A DNA stretch of 64,000 nucleotides from Micromonospora halophytica (GCF_900090245.1 NZ_FMDN01000015.1:1-64000), one strand, 5' to 3'; shown: positions 7,502 through 15,916, numbered from the stretch's first letter. Notes: generated by a model from the sequence alone, not told the origin. Numbers and translations are program-made.

Positions 7502-8824
7502 TTGTACGACGCGATCGTTATCGGTGCCCGCTGTTCGGGTGCGTCCACCGCTCTGTTGCTCGCCCGGCGTGGACACCGGGTGCTGGTGGTGGACCGCTCC
7601 TCGTTTCCCAGCGACGTCATCTCGACGCACTTTCTCTGGCCACACGGGATGTCCTACCTGAACCGGTGGGGACTGCTGGATGAGGTCCTGGCGGTCACTC
7701 CGGCGCACACCACGGTCGAGGTGGTCAACGACGGGATCTCGCTGACCGGTTCGGTGCCGACTGAACTGCTGCACGAGTACTTCCGGGACCTGCACGGCGA
7801 CGACTCGGGCGTGGTGCAGAGCTATGCGTCCGTGCGGCGCCGGGTGCTCGACGAGATCCTGGTCGGCGCGGCCGCCAAGGCCGGCGCCGAGGTGCGAACC
7901 AACTTCACCGTTCGTGAGCTGATCGTCGAGAACGGGCAGGTCGTCGGCATCCGGGGGCGTGCGGTCGGCGGAGAGCTGGTCGAGGAGCGGGCCCGGATCG
8001 TGGTTGGTGCCGACGGCCGGAATTCGTTCGTCGCCCGCGCCCTCGCGCTGCCGAAGTACGACGAGCGGCCCCGCTGCACGTTCGCCTACTGGAGCTACTG
8101 GTCCGGCTTCGACCTCGGCCCGGCACAACTGCACCGGCGCGGCCGGCTGGCCTGCGCGGTGGTGCCGACCAACTTCAACCAGAACATGGTCCTGGTCTGG
8201 GGGCCGAGTGAGTGGTCGCGGGAGTTTCGCGGTGACGTGCCGGGCAACTACCAGAAAGCGTTGGACTTCGTCAGTCCGGAGCTGGGCGAGGTGGTGCGCA
8301 CCAAGGGGACCAGGGAGGAACGCATCTACGGCACCCTGGACCAGTCGGCCTTCCTCCGGCCGCTGCACGGGCCCGGGTGGGTGCTCGTCGGTGACGCCGA
8401 GTCGGCCAAGGACCAGTGCACCGCGATCGGCATGACCCACGCCTTCCGTGACGCCGAGCTGGTCAGCGTCGCACTCGACCGGTGGCTCCGCGGTGACGCG
8501 TCGATCGACGAGGCGATGACCGCCTACGGGGACCGCCGCCGAAGCCAGAACGCTGCCGCCTACCACGACTACGTCTGCACCCTTGCCGAGATGCGTCCGT
8601 ATCGGCACGACGAGTTGCAACTGTTCGTTGCGTTGCGGGGCAACCAGCAGGAGATCGACCGGTTCATCGCCACGCACGCCGACGTCGCACCGGTGTCGGA
8701 GTTCTTCCAGGCCTCCAACCTCTTCCTGCTCAACGACGCCGCGAAGGAGTCCTCCGCCGACCACCCGGTCTTCGAGAACTTCGCGGAGACCTCCCGCAGC
8801 TACCAGCAGAACCTCTTCGCCTGA
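7502..8824 (+). CDS. FAD-dependent oxidoreductase / monooxygenase
   Basis: The 440-residue protein starts at TTG 7502, nine bases after GAAGGA, and immediately shows the Rossmann FAD-binding motif (YDAIVIGARCSGASTALLL, about residues 2-20). This is followed by the acidic end of beta-2 (VLVVDRS), the DG motif (VVGADGRNSF, about 165-174) and the second FAD motif (WVLVGDAESAKDQ, about 293-305). This is the architecture of the PHBH/geranylgeranyl-reductase superfamily, which hydroxylates, epoxidises or reduces small molecules using NAD(P)H. Its stop overlaps the next gene region by one base, so it forms an operon with the alpha-oxoamine synthase. The pair suggests a small biosynthetic unit; the substrate is unknown. 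Confidence 0.85.
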   Translation: MYDAIVIGARCSGASTALLLARRGHRVLVVDRSSFPSDVISTHFLWPHGMSYLNRWGLLDEVLAVTPAHTTVEVVNDGISLTGSVPTELLHEYFRDLHGDDSGVVQSYASVRRRVLDEILVGAAAKAGAEVRTNFTVRELIVENGQVVGIRGRAVGGELVEERARIVVGADGRNSFVARALALPKYDERPRCTFAYWSYWSGFDLGPAQLHRRGRLACAVVPTNFNQNMVLVWGPSEWSREFRGDVPGNYQKALDFVSPELGEVVRTKGTREERIYGTLDQSAFLRPLHGPGWVLVGDAESAKDQCTAIGMTHAFRDAELVSVALDRWLRGDASIDEAMTAYGDRRRSQNAAAYHDYVCTLAEMRPYRHDELQLFVALRGNQQEIDRFIATHADVAPVSEFFQASNLFLLNDAAKESSADHPVFENFAETSRSYQQNLFA

Positions 8825-8847
8825 TGATCCACCAGGGAGACGACACC

Positions 8848-10401
8848 GTGACCATCGAGCTGGACCAGCGTGAAGACGGCGAGCTGATCGGGATCATCCT
8901 CGAGGCGGCACACCGCCGGGACTTCGAGACCATGACGCGTACCGCGACCGAGGTCTCCGAGATGACCCGCAACTGGGCCACCCACATTCCGTGGGACGAC
9001 CTCGCGTCGCTCGAAGGCGACGACGACGAACTGGCCCAGGTGGTCGCCGACCTCACCGAGATGTGGGAGCCGGCCCACCTGCGCAACCCCGTCGACCCCG
9101 ACGAGGAGTACGCCCTGGACAAGAACGCGTACGACTTCTACCGGCCCGCCGGCTGCAACCTGCTGACCCGCACCGAGGACTTCTACGGCTGGGTGCAGGC
9201 CCGTCGCCGCACGGAGACGTGGCAGTACTCCCGAGTGTTGGAGGCGGCACCGGACAGTGTCGCCCAGATCACCAACGACCTGGGCCGGCGGGCCCGGGGC
9301 ATCAACTTCAACTCCCAGGACTACCTGTCGTTCAACACCCACCCGGCAATCCGGGAGGCGGCGGCCAGGGCGATGCGCGACTACGGGCCGCACAGCGCCG
9401 GCTCGCCGATGGTGCTCGGCAACACCCGCATCTCCGACGATCTGGAGGCGGCCCTCGGCGACCTGGTCGGGCTCGACCACGTGACGCTCTTTCCGACCGG
9501 CTGGGCGGCCGGCTTCGGCGCGGTCGTCGGTCTGGTCCGGCAGTCCGACCATATCCTGATCGACCGGCTGGCCCACTCCTGCCTCCAGCAGGGGGCACGG
9601 GCGGCCACCCGGAACGTGGTCCGCTACGAGCACCTCAACGTCGAGGCGGTACGCCGGCACCTGACCGAGATCCGGGCCACGGACACCCGCAACGGCATCC
9701 TGGTGGTCACCGACGGGCTCTTCTCGGTGGACGCGGACTGGCCGGACCTCGTCACCCTGCAACGCGTCTGCCGGGAACACGACGCCACGCTGCTGGTCGA
9801 CGTGGCGCACGACCTGGGCTCGATGGGGCCCGGCGGCACGGGCGTGCTGGGGATGCAGGACCTGCTCGGCAGCGTCGACATCGTGATGGGCGCCTTCTCC
9901 AAGACGTTCTGCTCCAACGGTGGCTTCGTGGCTTCCAACTCGCCGGCGTTGAAGCAGTACATCAAGATGTTCGGCGGCTCGCACTTCTTCTCCAACGCGC
10001 TGTCGCCGGTGCAGACCGCGGTGGTGCGGGAGGCCACCAGGATCATCCGGTCGGCCGAGGGGGACGTGCTGCGGGCCCGGCTCTTCACCGCGATCCACGC
10101 CCTGCGTGACGAGCTGACCGGCCGGGGCCTGACCTGCATGGGTGAGCCGTCACCGATCGTGCCGCTACTGATCGGCAACGAGAAGCTGGCGCGGACGGCC
10201 AACCGCCTGCTCTTCGACCGAGGGGTGCTGGCATTCATGGTCGAGTTCCCGGTGACCCCGACCGGCTCGTCCCGGTTCCGGCTTCAGGTGCAGGCCGGGC
10301 ACCGGCCCGAGGAGGCCCGCGAGGCGGCCCGGATCATCGAGGGCGCCATCGCCGACTCCCGGGCGTACCTGTCCAGCGCCTTCGGCAGCGCTCCCCGCTG
10401 A
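8848..10401 (+). CDS. Alpha-oxoamine synthase (PLP-dependent, ALAS/KBL/SPT/BioF family)
   Basis: The 517-residue protein uses GTG 8848, eight bases after AGGGAG; an ATG at 8824 in the same frame overlaps the upstream stop and is the alternative. The fold-type-I catalytic region is clear: NFNSQDYLSF, the GPHSAGSPMVLG substrate loop, DVAHDLGSMG around residue 318 and the PLP Schiff-base lysine K352 in GAFSKTFCSNGGF. Family members condense an amino acid with an acyl-CoA or acyl-ACP, losing CO2 and giving an alpha-aminoketone. About 120 residues precede the catalytic core, longer than BioF or KBL and without a recognisable ACP serine motif. Known natural-product and signalling members (for example CqsA or PigH types) make this a candidate aminoketone synthase. 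No other pathway genes are adjacent. Confidence 0.85.
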   Translation: MTIELDQREDGELIGIILEAAHRRDFETMTRTATEVSEMTRNWATHIPWDDLASLEGDDDELAQVVADLTEMWEPAHLRNPVDPDEEYALDKNAYDFYRPAGCNLLTRTEDFYGWVQARRRTETWQYSRVLEAAPDSVAQITNDLGRRARGINFNSQDYLSFNTHPAIREAAARAMRDYGPHSAGSPMVLGNTRISDDLEAALGDLVGLDHVTLFPTGWAAGFGAVVGLVRQSDHILIDRLAHSCLQQGARAATRNVVRYEHLNVEAVRRHLTEIRATDTRNGILVVTDGLFSVDADWPDLVTLQRVCREHDATLLVDVAHDLGSMGPGGTGVLGMQDLLGSVDIVMGAFSKTFCSNGGFVASNSPALKQYIKMFGGSHFFSNALSPVQTAVVREATRIIRSAEGDVLRARLFTAIHALRDELTGRGLTCMGEPSPIVPLLIGNEKLARTANRLLFDRGVLAFMVEFPVTPTGSSRFRLQVQAGHRPEEAREAARIIEGAIADSRAYLSSAFGSAPR

Positions 10402-10454
10402 GGGACGTCTCGTGACTCGACGAAGGCGAGCTGCCCGACGCCCGGACTGGACCG

Positions 10455-10811
10455 TCAGCCGGGTGGTGGCGCATCCGGGGCACGCATGCGCCACGCGTCG
10501 GTGACGAGTTCCTCCAGGCGGTCGACGTCCACCTGCGCCAGCCGCAGCATGACCAGGGGCAGCCCGTGGTACGCGGGTGTGGTGAAGAAGACCTCGGGCT
10601 CGCCGAGGAGCAGCGCCTGCTTCTCGGCCTCGTCCCCGACGTACAGCACCGCGATGTCGGTCCGGATGCGGCGTGGCGTACCCGGTCTGCGCTCGGGATA
10701 GGACCAGACGAATCCTCTGCCGCCGACCCGGAAGTCGAAGCCCTGACTGTCGATCTCGATCACGTCAGGCAGCGCCAGTGCCAGGCGACGGACATCGTCG
10801 GCGTCAGCCAT
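10455..10811 (-). CDS. MmcQ/YjbR-family protein (first of two paralogues)
   Basis: The 118-residue protein starts at ATG 10811 with GGAG nine bases upstream. It has the MmcQ/YjbR (DUF419) pattern: an N-terminal DDVRRLALALPDV helix, a GRGFVWSYPER strand and a C-terminal FFTTPAYHGLPLVMLRL - TDAWRMRAP block. The fold is a small double-wing that is often annotated as DNA-binding, but its role is not established. A second copy lies at 15432-15824. It is convergent with the alpha-oxoamine synthase gene. Confidence 0.8.
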   Translation of the reverse strand: MADADDVRRLALALPDVIEIDSQGFDFRVGGRGFVWSYPERRPGTPRRIRTDIAVLYVGDEAEKQALLLGEPEVFFTTPAYHGLPLVMLRLAQVDVDRLEELVTDAWRMRAPDAPPPG

Positions 10812-10987
10812 CGAGATTGCTCCGGGACACCGCCTCCTGCATACGCACAGGCTAACCGTCGCCTCGGACACCGTCTCCGCCGGCTCGCAGGACCCGGCCG
10901 CGAGCCGACCCGCCGTCCACCCGTGGCCGGGCCGCCGTCAAGCCCTCGACGCCGACCTCCTCGCCCGCCCGGCGACCGCTGCTCTGA

Positions 10988-11740
10988 TCACATCTGGTGG
11001 CGGGGCGCCACGAACCCGGGAGCCGGCTGTGGGGATTGGCCACTGACCTGCGTGATGATCTCCGAAGCGACGTCGCGCAGCTTGCGGTTACGGTGCTGCG
11101 ATGCCTGCCGGAGCAGGGCGAAAGCCTCCGTGGCGGTGCACCGTTGTTGGCCCATCAGCACCCCGAGGGCCTGGTCGATGACGCTGCGGGAGGCCATCGC
11201 GTCGGTGAGTTGCTGATGCAGGAGCGCCTGGTCGGCCTGGCGGAGGATGATGGTCAGCGCCGCCGTCCCCTGGGCGGCGAACGCCTCGGCGTGCCGACGC
11301 GCCGTCCCGGTGAAGGCTGCGGGACGGGTGGCGTAGAGGTTCAACGCCCCGACGGTCTCCCGTTCGACGGTCATCGGCAGCGACAGCGAGCTGACGATGC
11401 CGAGGCGGAGCGCGTGTTCCCGGTAGCGGCACCAGCGTCCGTCCTCGCGTAGGTCGTCGACCTCGACGATGCGTCCACGACGCAGGGCTTCGAGGCAGGG
11501 TCCCTCGTCGGCGCCGTACTGGATCTCGTCGCCCTGGGCGGCGAGGTCGCCGCTGCTGGCGACGGTGAAGGCGCCGCCGTCGCGGCGTACGGTCAGCCCG
11601 CAGGCCACCGCCGGGGTGACGACCTCCGCGGCGACCCGGACGATCTGGTCGAGGAACGGGTCGACGTGGAGTGAATCCGCGAGCAGGGTCAACAGCCGGC
11701 CGTACGCCGAGGCCAGGCGCGAGTCTGCGGCATCGGACAC
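10988..11740 (-). CDS. GAF-ANTAR domain regulator
   Basis: The 250-residue protein is read from GTG 11740, eight bases after GGGAGG; a GTG three bases earlier is equally possible. A GAF sensor domain occupies about residues 20-160 (DQIVRVAAEVV, GDEIQYGADEGPCLEALR, LSLPMTVERETVGALNLY). A C-terminal ANTAR RNA-binding domain occupies about 175-235 (VIDQALGVLMGQQRCTATEA, then LRDVASEIITQ). ANTAR proteins act as antiterminators by binding paired hairpins in nascent RNA; the GAF domain would gate this through a ligand or redox signal. It is divergent from a STAS-domain gene, a common pairing in actinomycete stress circuits. Confidence 0.85.
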   Translation of the reverse strand: MSDAADSRLASAYGRLLTLLADSLHVDPFLDQIVRVAAEVVTPAVACGLTVRRDGGAFTVASSGDLAAQGDEIQYGADEGPCLEALRRGRIVEVDDLREDGRWCRYREHALRLGIVSSLSLPMTVERETVGALNLYATRPAAFTGTARRHAEAFAAQGTAALTIILRQADQALLHQQLTDAMASRSVIDQALGVLMGQQRCTATEAFALLRQASQHRNRKLRDVASEIITQVSGQSPQPAPGFVAPRHQM

Positions 11741-11989
11741 CACCGCCACCTCCCGAAGACCATGTGTCCGTGGTTGCACCGAGTGCACTGCCTCGGCTCG
11801 CCCCCGGGCGGCCGCCGGCCGGTGCGGTTCATCGCCGCCCTGTCCGCGCCTGCCGGTGGGCATGGTGCGGATCGGGCGGGAGGCGGCTAGGGTCGGTGTG
11901 GGTTCGGACATGAGCCCAGGACCAGTGCCGCCCGCCGACGGTGGGCCGAGCGCCGACCCGGTCCCGACATCCTCACCGAGGAGCTGCTC

Positions 11990-12385
11990 ATGTCCGTCCA
12001 TCAGGCACCGCCCCTGGCGACGCGGGAAACCACCTGCCAGCCGATCCTGTCCCTCGCGGTCGCCCGGGAAGGCCCGGCGACGGTGGTGGTGGTCCGTGGG
12101 CCCCTCGACATGGACACCGCCGGCCTGCTCGTCGACCTCGTGGACGACGTGATGTCCGGCCAACCGCCTCCGGTGCTGGTGCTCGACCTGAGCGGGGTGG
12201 CCTTCTTCTGCGCCGCCGGGGTCACGGCGCTGCTGGCGGTACGCCGGCGAGTCACCTCGGGCGGATGCGCGCTGGTGGTACGCGAGCCGTCCCGGATCAC
12301 CGTCGCCGTCCTCGAGATGGTCGGCCTGCGGCACGAGTTCACCACTGACGGACCTGCCTTTCCCTCCACGTCTGTCGGGTCGTAA
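11990..12385 (+). CDS. STAS-domain protein (anti-sigma-factor-antagonist type) lacking the phospho-serine
   Basis: The 131-residue protein starts at ATG 11990 after GAGGAGC. Residues about 20-115 form a STAS domain (VVRGPLDMDTAGLL, VLVLDLSGVAFF, AVLEMVGL). In anti-sigma-factor antagonists the switch serine follows D/S in the segment DLSGVxFxDSSG; here this segment reads DLSGVAFFCAAGV, so the phosphorylatable serine is replaced by alanine. The protein would therefore bind partners constitutively or be regulated another way. It is divergently transcribed from the GAF-ANTAR gene, with about 250 bases between them. Confidence 0.8.
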   Translation: MSVHQAPPLATRETTCQPILSLAVAREGPATVVVVRGPLDMDTAGLLVDLVDDVMSGQPPPVLVLDLSGVAFFCAAGVTALLAVRRRVTSGGCALVVREPSRITVAVLEMVGLRHEFTTDGPAFPSTSVGS

Positions 12386-12538
12386 CCGGTGCTGACGCAG
12401 GTGGACCTACCCAGCAATTGATCAACTCAAACCCGCCGCGCCTGCGCCGGGAGCAGGAGCGCCAGGCAGCTGCGGGGGCCTCCCGACGGCTGGTGGTTGT
12501 TAGACTCCGCCCTCCACGATCATCACGGGGGAGGGATC

Positions 12539-12976
12539 ATGGACGCCGGCGTTGCGGGCGGTGGCGGTGTGCTGGACCCGGACGGCGCGATGGAGCGGCT
12601 GTCGGCCTGGAAGGGCCGGATCGACAAGGTGGCGGCCGACACCAGGGCCATGAGCGACCGTCTTCAGCAGCTGCGGGTGACCGCGGCCGACGACAACGGC
12701 CTGGTCGAGGTCACGATCGATGCCGCCGGCGCACTGGTGGACCTGCGGTTGGGTCGCCAGATCCAGCGGGTCGCGCCCGAGGTCGTCGCCAGGACGATCA
12801 TGAGCACCATTGGTGCGGCCAAGGGGCAGTTGGCCGACCGGTCGCAGGAGATCATCGCCGAGACCGTGGGGACCGGGTCGGCGGCGGCGCGAGCGATCGC
12901 CGAACGGGTCGGGCAGCAGTTGCGTGGCCCGGATCCGGTCGCCGGGACCGCCGACGACCACCGAGGTTGGCGGTGA
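12539..12976 (+). CDS. YbaB/EbfC-family DNA-binding protein
   Basis: The 145-residue protein starts at ATG 12539 directly after GGGGGAGG. The core (about residues 25-115) has the YbaB pattern: a long first helix (VAADTRAMSDRLQQLRVTA), a strand pair (DDNGLVEVTIDAAGALVDLRL) and a final helix (VARTIMSTIGAAKGQLADR). YbaB proteins form dimers that bind DNA loosely. Actinomycetes often place a YbaB-like gene as the first cistron of WXG/EspC secretion clusters, as here. The stop overlaps the next gene by GTGA, so the module is coupled. Confidence 0.85.
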   Translation: MDAGVAGGGGVLDPDGAMERLSAWKGRIDKVAADTRAMSDRLQQLRVTAADDNGLVEVTIDAAGALVDLRLGRQIQRVAPEVVARTIMSTIGAAKGQLADRSQEIIAETVGTGSAAARAIAERVGQQLRGPDPVAGTADDHRGWR

Positions 12977-13302
12977 GTCCGACGGGTGACGGATTCGCGG
13001 TCGACGCGGAGGAGATCCGCACGCACGCGTACCAGATCGAGGCGCTGAAGGCGCGCTTCGAAGCGGTGAAGGCCGCCAGCGCGCACATCACGCAGGACGA
13101 CGCGGCGTACGGGTTGCTGTGTGGCTGGATCTCCGGGGTCCTGGAGGGTCGGCACGCGCGGCAGGACGAGCTGATCGCCGCCGTCGAGGAGAACCTGTCG
13201 TTGGCCGCGAGCGGACTGCGCAGGACCGCCGACAGCTACGACTCCGCCGACTCCGACAACGCCACCCTGATCAGCAGGGTGGGAAGCCGGTTGGGCGGGT
13301 GA
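12973..13302 (+). CDS. EspC-like type VII secretion-associated protein
   Basis: The 109-residue all-helical protein starts at GTG 12973, overlapping the YbaB stop (GTGA). It resembles the EspC family of type VII (ESX) substrates: FAVDAEEIRTHAYQIEALK and LIAAVEENLSLAASGLRR form two long helices of a helical hairpin, separated by a segment with a lone Trp. There is no signal peptide, as expected for ESX-type export. It probably forms a secreted partner or chaperone pair with the next protein. No secretion ATPase lies in this window, so export would rely on machinery elsewhere. Confidence 0.75.
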   Translation: MSPTGDGFAVDAEEIRTHAYQIEALKARFEAVKAASAHITQDDAAYGLLCGWISGVLEGRHARQDELIAAVEENLSLAASGLRRTADSYDSADSDNATLISRVGSRLGG

Positions 13303-13312
13303 GGACGGCGCG

Positions 13313-14014
13313 ATGACCGACACGTCGCTGGTCGCCGACGTCCGCTCGACCCGGGAGGTCTGGACCGGCGCCTCGCTCGCCGACAGCCTCGAGGGCCTGG
13401 TCGACGCGGTCAGGAGTGAGGGCTGGGTCGACGATCTGCTCGCCGGCGCCGGACTCGGGATCGAGGTAGTGGCGTCCGCGATCGACCCGTTCAGCGCGCT
13501 GCTCGCCAACGGGCTCGGTTGGGCGATGGAGTACTTCGAGCCGCTGCGGGAGATCCTCGACGGCCTCACCGGGATGCCCGATGTCGTCGCCGCGCACGCG
13601 GCCACCTGGGACAACATGGCCGCCGAGCTGCGCGGCATGGCCGGCGACCTGCGGTCGCGCCTCGACGGGGACCTGCCCGAGTGGCGGGGGCGGGCCGCCG
13701 AGGCGTACCACGGGTTGATGGCCCACAACGTCGAGGCCATCGGCGGGCTCGGCGCGGTCTCCGCCGCGATGGCGGCGGCCACCCAGGCTGCCGGGAACCT
13801 GGTGGCCTTCACCCGCGACATCGTGCGCGACCTCATCGCCGACCTCGTGGCGCGGGTGGTCGTCTGGGCGGTCGAGGCCATCTTCGTCGTCACGATCCCG
13901 GTGATCGCCGCGCAGATCGCGGCGGCCGTCGTCAAGTGGGCCGGGCGCATCCTCACCTACGTCGGCGCCCTGGTCACCAGCCTGACCAACCTCTCCCGGC
14001 TCCTCAACGGATAG
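13313..14014 (+). CDS. WXG-like protein with hydrophobic C-terminal segment
   Basis: The 233-residue protein starts 10 bases after the EspC-like gene. A WXG-type hairpin lies at about residues 92-170 with W124-R-G126 at the turn (LPEWRGRAAEAYHGL). A strongly hydrophobic stretch follows at about 180-210 (VVVWAVEAIFVVTIPVIAAQ) that could cross or insert in a membrane. In polymorphic toxin systems of actinomycetes such proteins carry or deliver the adjacent toxin. The position between the EspC-like protein and the nuclease supports this role; function is inferred from context. Confidence 0.7.
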   Translation: MTDTSLVADVRSTREVWTGASLADSLEGLVDAVRSEGWVDDLLAGAGLGIEVVASAIDPFSALLANGLGWAMEYFEPLREILDGLTGMPDVVAAHAATWDNMAAELRGMAGDLRSRLDGDLPEWRGRAAEAYHGLMAHNVEAIGGLGAVSAAMAAATQAAGNLVAFTRDIVRDLIADLVARVVVWAVEAIFVVTIPVIAAQIAAAVVKWAGRILTYVGALVTSLTNLSRLLNG

Positions 14015-14021
14015 GGCATCC

Positions 14022-14777
14022 ATGGCGACCCCCAAGAAGCCCGACGGCCCGGACGGTGGTGACGGCACCGCCGGCAAGCCCTCGAAGTACGGCAACATCG
14101 ACGCCGGCAAGGGCATCTCCAGCGCCCAGGCCGCCATCGCCCAGGCCGCGCAGAAGGGCCACCCCGGGGGCGGCGGCCAGGGACCGACCCCTGCGTCGAA
14201 GCCGCCCAAGCTGGACCCGTCGTCCAAGCCGGCCGCGCCGCCCGACATGGACGACATCCACCACAGTGAGACGTCGCGGCAGCACATCGTCGAGGGCGAC
14301 GGCGGCCGACAGGGCGGTCATCTCGCGGGCACCGGCTTCTCGAAGAAGACGGAGTTCCCGAAGGACTGGGACGAGTCGAAGATCCTCGACGCGGCGCACC
14401 GGGTGACGCAGCAGGGGCCGCCGGTGAAGGGGCCGTACCTGACCAAGGACGCCGACGGCAAACCGGCGTGGGCCTACGACTACCAGGGCACGGTCGACGG
14501 TGTCGAGGTCAAGACGACCGTGCTCGCCAACGGCGAGATCCGTACCGCCTATCCGCCGAACGGCGCCGATCCGGGCGTCATCACCAACCCGCCCGCCCCG
14601 AACCCCGCCCCGAAGGGTGTGCCGGTGAGCAACCCGCCCCGTTACAGTCACCCTGATGTCGGGGGCGACGGCAGTTGGACGTGGGAGGGCCCGAAGGGCG
14701 GCAAGATCATCAGAGTCGTCCAGGACGCCCAGGGCAACGTCACCACGACCGAGCTCGGCGACTACAAGAAGAAGTGA
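14022..14777 (+). CDS. EndoU-nuclease toxin (polymorphic toxin)
   Basis: The 251-residue protein starts seven bases after the WXG-like gene. The first 80 residues are a Gly/Pro/Lys-rich flexible leader (KKPDGPDGGDG, GGGGQG). Residues about 82-180 match the bacterial EndoU fold: H88 (SRQHIVEGD) and H100 (QGGHLAGTG) as the catalytic pair, then EFPKDW, a central strand region, and T175-A-Y177 (EIRTAYP) as the usual final (S/T)xY. EndoU domains cut RNA, often tRNA or other structured RNA, in competitor cells. A second small repeat-like strand region (SWTWEGPKGGKIIRVVQD) ends the protein. The next gene is the expected place for immunity. Export by a type VII system is an inference from the neighbours. 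Confidence 0.75.
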   Translation: MATPKKPDGPDGGDGTAGKPSKYGNIDAGKGISSAQAAIAQAAQKGHPGGGGQGPTPASKPPKLDPSSKPAAPPDMDDIHHSETSRQHIVEGDGGRQGGHLAGTGFSKKTEFPKDWDESKILDAAHRVTQQGPPVKGPYLTKDADGKPAWAYDYQGTVDGVEVKTTVLANGEIRTAYPPNGADPGVITNPPAPNPAPKGVPVSNPPRYSHPDVGGDGSWTWEGPKGGKIIRVVQDAQGNVTTTELGDYKKK

Positions 14778-14782
14778 ACGTC

Positions 14783-15376
14783 ATGGATGCGAAGACCTAC
14801 GCGGCGGTCGCCGACGTGTGCGCGCGGCTCGCGGGCCGGCTGTCCGACGACACCCTGGGCACCGTGCGCGAGCACTACGCCGCCGGTGAGTGGGACCTGG
14901 CCGACGCCACGCTCCTGCTCAACCTGGCCTTCGAGGGCGTTGGCATCACCCGTGCGGAGCAGGAGCTGATCCGCTCCTTCCTCGGCGACCCGGACAGCCC
15001 CGAGCTGCACGACGTGCCGGTCGTCGCCGAGGTGCCGTCACCGCCGTACCGGTTCAGCCCGACCGGCCCCGCGGACGCGCCCGACCCGACCCGGGCGGAC
15101 GGCGTGCTGTCCGCCGACGCCCCGCGCCACGGCGGCCACCGGCTGTACCGGGCGTGGCGGCACCCCCACGACGGCGCGCCCGACGGGGCGGCCTGGGTGT
15201 ACGTGCTGCTGGTCGCCGAGGGCACCGATCCTCTCTCGGCGTACTCGGGCCTGTCGTCGCGGCTGTGGACGGCACTGAAGGAGAAGTGGCCGCTGGAGGT
15301 GGTCGTGGAGGGTGGGGCTCTGCCGCCGTACCAGGCCGCCGCGCTGGCGTCGGCGAGCCTCGTCCGGGCCGACTGA
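14783..15376 (+). CDS. Putative immunity protein for the EndoU toxin
   Basis: The 197-residue protein starts at ATG 14783, five bases after the toxin stop, with AAGAAG upstream. No family was firmly recognised. It is soluble and acidic. An N-terminal helical part (about 1-75, YAAVADVCARLAGRLSDD, WDLADATLLLNLAFEG) is followed by an alpha/beta part with WVYVLLVAEGTDPLSAYSG and LPPYQAAALASASLV. Its place immediately after a nuclease toxin, on the same transcript, is the standard slot for the cognate immunity protein. That is the only basis for the function. Confidence 0.5.
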   Translation: MDAKTYAAVADVCARLAGRLSDDTLGTVREHYAAGEWDLADATLLLNLAFEGVGITRAEQELIRSFLGDPDSPELHDVPVVAEVPSPPYRFSPTGPADAPDPTRADGVLSADAPRHGGHRLYRAWRHPHDGAPDGAAWVYVLLVAEGTDPLSAYSGLSSRLWTALKEKWPLEVVVEGGALPPYQAAALASASLVRAD

Positions 15377-15431
15377 CGCCTGGTGTGAGATCACGCCGGC
15401 CACGGCACCGCGTACGTCGGCGGCGCCGTCG

Positions 15432-15824
15432 TCAGGCCGTGGCGGCGCGGTGCGCGGCGGCGAGTCGCTTCGGCGCGCGGGCGTACCAGGCGTCGAGGAT
15501 CAGCTCCGCCAGCTCCGGCTCGGGGATCCGGTCCAGCCGCACCAGCACCGACCGGTGGCCGTCGAAGTGCGGCGTGGTGAAGTGGACCGTCGGGTCGTCG
15601 GCGAGCAGGGCCTCCTTGACACCGAGGTCCGCCACCAGCACGCCGAGGACGGGCCCGTCCGGCGCGGCGTCGCCCAAGGCCTCGCGGTCCGCGCGGCGCA
15701 GCGGCCGTTCCCAGACGAACGCCTTGTCGCGGACCCGCCAGGCAGGCAGACCGTCGTACGACGGCCGCTCCGTCGTCTCCGGCAGGGCGAGTGCGAGCCG
15801 GCGTACGTCGTCCCAGGTGGCCAT
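15432..15824 (-). CDS. MmcQ/YjbR-family protein (second paralogue)
   Basis: The 130-residue protein starts at ATG 15824 (MATWDDVRRLALALPET). The pattern follows the 10455-10811 copy: DDVRRLALALPE, KAFVWERPL, VHFTTPHFDGHRSVLVRL, LILDAWYARAPK. There is no Shine-Dalgarno sequence, but TATCGT lies six bases upstream of the ATG, the arrangement of a leaderless transcript. It is divergent from the GNAT gene at 15917. The biological role of this family is not settled. Confidence 0.8.
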   Translation of the reverse strand: MATWDDVRRLALALPETTERPSYDGLPAWRVRDKAFVWERPLRRADREALGDAAPDGPVLGVLVADLGVKEALLADDPTVHFTTPHFDGHRSVLVRLDRIPEPELAELILDAWYARAPKRLAAAHRAATA

Positions 15825-15830
15825 GGTCCG

Positions 15831-15836
15831 ACGATA
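15831..15836 (-). promoter_or_regulatory. -10 element, leaderless start of the MmcQ-like gene
   Basis: TATCGT (TANNNT) on the minus strand lies six bases before the ATG at 15824, which would place transcription start at or next to the start codon. Confidence 0.45.
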
Positions 15837-15905
15837 CGGCGGCCGGGCCCGGCGCAGGGGGGCGTATCCGCCCACGAGGACGGCATCGCCCTGCTCCCCG
15901 CGCGG

Positions 15906-15911
15906 TAGGGT
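15906..15911 (+). promoter_or_regulatory. -10 element, leaderless start of the GNAT gene
   Basis: TAGGGT lies five bases before GTG 15917, and no ribosome-binding site is present. Confidence 0.45.
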
Positions 15912-15916
15912 GCGGC

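Noticed and set aside
6995..8764. 589-residue open frame on the minus strand opposite the FAD oxidoreductase
   Set aside because: It lies entirely antisense to a well-supported gene, is rich in Arg/Pro/Val/Gly with no domain motif, and arises from GC-rich codon bias.
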